This document shows positions 5,381-7,618 of a stretch of 7,618 nt of DNA, in pieces. How positions within the stretch are numbered: the stretch's first letter is position 1; each line of letters starts with the position of its first letter. A program made the position numbers and the translations under genes. Origin of the DNA: Candidatus Rokuibacteriota bacterium (lineage in GTDB: Bacteria > Methylomirabilota > Methylomirabilia > Rokubacteriales > CSP1-6). The stretch spans positions 1 through 7,618 of the forward strand of contig JACOVB010000207.1 in the NCBI GenBank assembly GCA_016177555.1, read 5' to 3'. The notes beneath the pieces were generated by a model, which did not search any database, was not told where the DNA came from, and worked only from the letters and a program-made list of their open reading frames with translations.

Positions 5381-5689
5381 ATGCCCGTCACACCCAGCGA
5401 GCAGGAAGAGGAGTACTTCGCGCGGCTCGAGTTCGAGCGGCGGAAGAAGGTGCTGGCCGATGCCGAGAGCAGCACCGAGGCGGCGGAGCGGCAGCGCGTG
5501 CTCGCGGTGGCCCGTAACCGCTGCCCCAAGTGCGCCGCGCCGCTGGTGACCATCACGTACCGCAAGGTGGAGCTGGACAAGTGCTCCGCCTGCGGGGGGC
5601 TCTGGTTCGATTGCGGCGAGCTGGACCAGGTGCTCGCGCAAGGAGAGGGAAGCGGTTTCCTCGGCGGGCTCAAGAAGATCTTCGGGTAG
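5381..5689 (+). CDS. TFIIB-type zinc-ribbon protein
   Basis: Encodes 102 residues. The C-terminal half is a zf-TFIIB domain (PF13453 type): RCPKCAAPLV with Cys48 and Cys51, then KCSACGGLWFDCGELDQVL with Cys68 and Cys71, a four-Cys zinc site followed by the family's GGxWxDxGEL signature. The first 46 residues are highly charged and predicted helical, possibly a short coiled coil (EEEYFARLEFERRKK onward). The extra Cys78 lies within the GELD region. The end, SGFLGGLKKIFG, resembles a short amphipathic tail. The function of this family is not established; roles in RNA, protein or membrane association are guesses. The start is supported by GGGAGGG (5367-5373), 7 bases upstream. It lies 80 bp after the selenoprotein gene and 7 bp before a small unknown gene, probably as one transcript with what follows. 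Confidence 0.88.
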   Translation: MPVTPSEQEEEYFARLEFERRKKVLADAESSTEAAERQRVLAVARNRCPKCAAPLVTITYRKVELDKCSACGGLWFDCGELDQVLAQGEGSGFLGGLKKIFG

Positions 5690-5696
5690 GCGCTGA

Positions 5697-5873
5697 ATGG
5701 CCGCAGGCGAGGCCCCGATCAAGCAGGCCATCACGTGGATCGACGAGCAGGTGCGCGACAATCCGGCGGCGGACCGGGTCACGCTCCTCGATGAGGCGAG
5801 CCGCCGCTTCGATCTGACTCCCCTCGATGCCGACTTCCTCCTCCGCCACCTCGCCGGCCGGCCGAAGGGCTGA
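5697..5873 (+). CDS. Small hypothetical protein, 58 residues
   Basis: An ATG at 5697, seven bases after the zinc-ribbon stop, opens a frame of 58 codons closing with TGA at 5871-5873, four bases before the GTG of the methyltransferase. The protein begins MAAGEAPIKQAITWIDEQ and ends FLLRHLAGRPKG. It looks soluble, acidic to neutral and helical, with a repeated 'DE' and 'LD' pattern (TLLDEASRRFDLTPLDADF) that could form a small helical bundle or a helix-turn-helix-like unit. I do not recognise the family. No clear Shine-Dalgarno sequence precedes it, so translation may be coupled to the upstream gene. Its tight packing between two solid genes and the absence of internal stops are the main support. 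Confidence 0.6.
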   Translation: MAAGEAPIKQAITWIDEQVRDNPAADRVTLLDEASRRFDLTPLDADFLLRHLAGRPKG

Positions 5874-5877
5874 CACC

Positions 5878-6654
5878 GTGCCCGACCCGCACAAGGGGCA
5901 GGTGCAGGCCCAGTTCGGCGCCACCGCCGAGGCCTATGTCCGGAGCGCCGGGCACGCGGGCGGCCCCGACCTCGAGCGCCTCCTGGCGTGGGGGCGCGCC
6001 ACCGGGCAGAGCCGCGTGCTCGACGTCGCCACGGGCGGCGGCCACACGGCGCTGGCCTTCTCGGCCTTCACCCTGACCGTGGTGGCCACCGACCTCACCG
6101 AGCCGATGCTGCTGGCGGCGCGCGCCTTCGCCGCCTCGCAGGGCATGACGACCATCCGCTTCCTCGGCGCCGACGCGGATGCGCTGCCATTCCGGGACGC
6201 GAGCTTCGGCGTGGTCACCTGCCGCATCGCGGCTCATCACTTCCCCGCCGTCCCGCCGGCGCTCCGGCAGGTGGCTCGCGTGCTGCGTCCCGGCGGGTCG
6301 TTCCTCCTGCAGGACATCCTGGGCCACGACGATCCGGAGCTGGCGGGCTTCATCCTCGAGGTGGAGAAGCGCCGCGACCCCTCCCATGTGCGCTCCCTCA
6401 GCCAGCGGGAATGGACGGACTGTCTCACCGTGGCCGGCTTCACGGTCATCGAGGAGGCCATCGTCACCAAGGGGCGGCCGTGGGAGGAGTGGACCGGCCG
6501 CATGCGCATGAGCGCCGAGGCCAGGGCCCACCTCGACCGCTTCGTCCTGGACGCGCCGGCGCGATGCCGCGAGGCGTTCAGCTTCACCGTGGAGGACGGG
6601 AGGATCCGGTCCTTCGCCGACCGGATGATGCTGATCCGCGCCGGCAAGGGCTAG
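5878..6654 (+). CDS. Class I SAM-dependent methyltransferase (UbiE/Methyltransf_11-like)
   Basis: Encodes 258 residues. It shows the ordered motifs of class I methyltransferases: motif I VLDVATGGGHTALAF (47-61), which binds S-adenosylmethionine; the acidic end of strand 2 at Asp72 (VATDLTEPML); GADADALPF (98-105), typical of the UbiE/YcgJ group; and VLRPGGSFLLQD (135-146) after strand 5. The opening HKGQVQAQFGATAEAYV is also usual for this group. The acceptor is unknown; the family includes quinone, small-molecule and protein methyltransferases. I chose the GTG at 5878, four bases after the preceding stop, because the protein then starts VPDPHKGQVQAQFG. The frame runs back to an ATG at 5827, but those 17 codons overlap the small upstream gene and are low-complexity Ser/Arg-rich. 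The end is TAG at 6652-6654, facing the convergent Smr gene across a palindromic repeat. Confidence 0.9.
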   Translation: MPDPHKGQVQAQFGATAEAYVRSAGHAGGPDLERLLAWGRATGQSRVLDVATGGGHTALAFSAFTLTVVATDLTEPMLLAARAFAASQGMTTIRFLGADADALPFRDASFGVVTCRIAAHHFPAVPPALRQVARVLRPGGSFLLQDILGHDDPELAGFILEVEKRRDPSHVRSLSQREWTDCLTVAGFTVIEEAIVTKGRPWEEWTGRMRMSAEARAHLDRFVLDAPARCREAFSFTVEDGRIRSFADRMMLIRAGKG

Positions 6655-6673
6655 CAGGATGCGGAAAAACCTT

Positions 6674-6823
6674 GCGGGCTGCTCAAAAAGGCCCAGATGC
6701 GAGGCGGCGCCCGACGGCCGCACGCGAGGCGTACTCAATCCGGGCGAGCGTGAGCGAGCCACGTTGAGCGTGCGGGGCCGAGGGCGCCGTACCTCCGCAG
6801 ATGGGCCTTGTTCAGCAGCCCGC
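6674..6823. repeat. 150-bp imperfect palindromic repeat between convergent genes
   Basis: The left arm (6674-6712) starts GCGGGCTGCTCAAAAAGGCC; the right arm (6782-6823), read on the other strand, starts GCGGGCTGCTGAACAAGGCC. They match over about 40 bases with a few substitutions and a short indel. Inner segments also pair: CGGCCGCACG near 6715 with CGTGCGGGGCCG near 6769. The whole element could thus fold as one long cruciform or hairpin. The right end touches the stop codon of the Smr gene and the left end lies 19 bases after the methyltransferase stop. No transposase is encoded. It looks like a REP/MITE-type element and may serve as a two-way terminator. Confidence 0.85.
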
Positions 6824-7113
6824 TAGCGGCGCAGCACCACCACCGTCGCCCCCCAGCCGCCACGTTCCTCGGGGGCATCGAAGAAGCGCAGCACCAGCGG
6901 ATGCCTGTCCAGGAGCCGCTGGACCACTGCACGCTGCACGCCCTTGCCCTTCCCGTGGATGAGCCGCACCTCCGCGAAGCCGCGCGTCACCGCCTCCTCG
7001 AGATAGGCCTCGACGACGGAGGGGATATCGCGAGGAGCGAAGGTGTGGAGGTCGAGCGCATCCTCGATCGGAACGACGGTTGGGTCTTCGTCATCCATGG
7101 CAGTGCAAGGCAT
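6823..7113 (-). CDS. Smr-domain protein (MutS2 C-terminal-type domain)
   Basis: Encodes 96 residues, almost entirely one Smr domain. Signature motifs are LDLHTFAPRDI (20-30), with the conserved LDLH; VRLIHGKGKGVQRAVVQRLL (49-68), with the conserved HGKG; and GGWGATVVVL (85-94) at the end. Smr domains bind and sometimes nick DNA or RNA; stand-alone short versions are common and their targets mostly unknown. Here the LDLHG glycine is replaced by Thr24. The start is either the ATG at 7113 or the in-frame ATG at 7098 (MDDEDP); neither has a strong Shine-Dalgarno sequence, so I use the longer one. The amidase gene ends 32 bases upstream, so the two are probably co-transcribed. The TAG stop at 6825-6823 overlaps the end of the palindromic repeat. 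Confidence 0.9.
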   Translation of the reverse strand: MPCTAMDDEDPTVVPIEDALDLHTFAPRDIPSVVEAYLEEAVTRGFAEVRLIHGKGKGVQRAVVQRLLDRHPLVLRFFDAPEERGGWGATVVVLRR

Positions 7114-7145
7114 GGCCGTCCCCGGAAGGACGTCGGGCCCCGTCC

Positions 7146-7618
7146 TCACGCTGGCCGCCCCTCGGGCGCGGCAGGCCGCGGCTGATCCACCGGGGGGCGG
7201 CGCGTGTGCCAGTCCGTCGCGCGCTGATAGGCGTCGGCCACCCGGAGCACCGTCGCCTCGTCGAAGGGCCGCCCGATGATCTGCAGTCCCACCGGCAGCC
7301 CCGCCGCGGTGAAGCCGCACGGGATGGAGGCCGCGGGGTGGCCGGTCAGGTTGAACGGGCGCGTGAACCGGATCAGGCTCGCGCGCACGGCCAGCTTCTC
7401 GTGCTCCACCGTGACCTCGCTCTGGCCCACCGCCGTCGCCACGATCGGCGTCGTGGCGCAGACCAGCACATCCGCCTTCGCGAGAGCGCCATCCACTTCG
7501 CGGCGGATCAGTGCGCGGGCCTGCTGGCCCTTCAGATACTCGGCTGCCGAGATGAAGGCGCCGACGCGCAGCCGCTGGCGCACGTCGTCACCATAGTCCG
7601 CCGGTCGCTCCCTGAGCC
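7146..7618 (-). CDS. Amidase-signature family enzyme (C-terminal part)
   Basis: Partial gene: the minus-strand frame is open from the right edge to TGA at 7148-7146, giving about 156 residues. The sequence fits the C-terminal part of amidase-signature hydrolases such as GatA or bacterial amidases. It contains YGDDVRQRLRVGAFISAAEY and then KADVLVCATTPIVA. These are followed by FTRPFNLTGHPAASIPCGF and the near-terminal GLPVGLQIIGRPFDEATVLR. The Ser-cisSer-Lys catalytic triad lies upstream, outside the window, so activity cannot be judged. GatA of the tRNA-dependent amidotransferase is less likely because gatB or gatC is not next to it, but that is weak evidence. The C-terminal tail after WHTRRPPVDQP is Pro- and Arg-rich. 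The Smr-domain gene follows after 32 bases. Confidence 0.9.
   Translation of the reverse strand, partial: LRERPADYGDDVRQRLRVGAFISAAEYLKGQQARALIRREVDGALAKADVLVCATTPIVATAVGQSEVTVEHEKLAVRASLIRFTRPFNLTGHPAASIPCGFTAAGLPVGLQIIGRPFDEATVLRVADAYQRATDWHTRRPPVDQPRPAAPEGRPA

Noticed and set aside
5988..6767. Plus-strand 259-codon frame overlapping the methyltransferase
   Set aside because: Out-of-frame shadow rich in Arg/Gly/Pro. The methyltransferase frame carries all expected motifs.

Overview
The window is GC-rich DNA with dense, tightly packed genes and several families of short, GC-rich intergenic repeats. It most likely comes from an uncultivated soil or subsurface bacterium. The repeats remind me of Rokubacteria/Methylomirabilota genomes, but that is recollection and was not tested. 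No rRNA, tRNA, CRISPR array, transposase or phage gene was found.

Left part (1-4104, all minus strand): a vitamin B6 (pyridoxal 5'-phosphate, PLP) block. In transcription order it holds a MocR/PdxR-type regulator (GntR-family winged helix fused to an aminotransferase fold), a PLP enzyme of the cystathionine gamma-synthase/methionine gamma-lyase family, then pdxS and the first codons of pdxT, the two subunits of PLP synthase. The regulator and the PLP enzyme are 20 bp apart. The gaps before pdxS and pdxT are filled almost entirely by two unrelated short repeats with periods of about 65 bp. The pdxT ribosome binding site lies inside one of them. A PLP-sensing regulator, a PLP consumer and the PLP-making enzyme therefore sit in one co-directional unit, whereas the textbook pdxR-pdxST layout is divergent.

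Middle part (4105-6654, plus strand): a divergent intergenic region with a perfect 12-bp palindrome is followed by five genes. These are an uncharacterised 244-residue protein with the hallmarks of a minimal clan CD (caspase/CHAT-like) cysteine peptidase, a small AhpD/carboxymuconolactone-decarboxylase-like protein, a TFIIB-type zinc-ribbon protein, a 58-residue unknown protein and a class I methyltransferase. The AhpD-like gene is the highlight. It is interrupted by an in-frame TGA exactly at the second cysteine position of its CxxC motif, and a strong hairpin follows at the right distance for a bacterial SECIS element. It is best read as a CxxU selenoprotein of 98 residues.

Right part (6655-7618): a 150-bp imperfect palindromic repeat fills the gap between convergent genes. 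It is followed, on the minus strand, by a small Smr-domain protein and the C-terminal part of an amidase-signature enzyme cut by the window edge.
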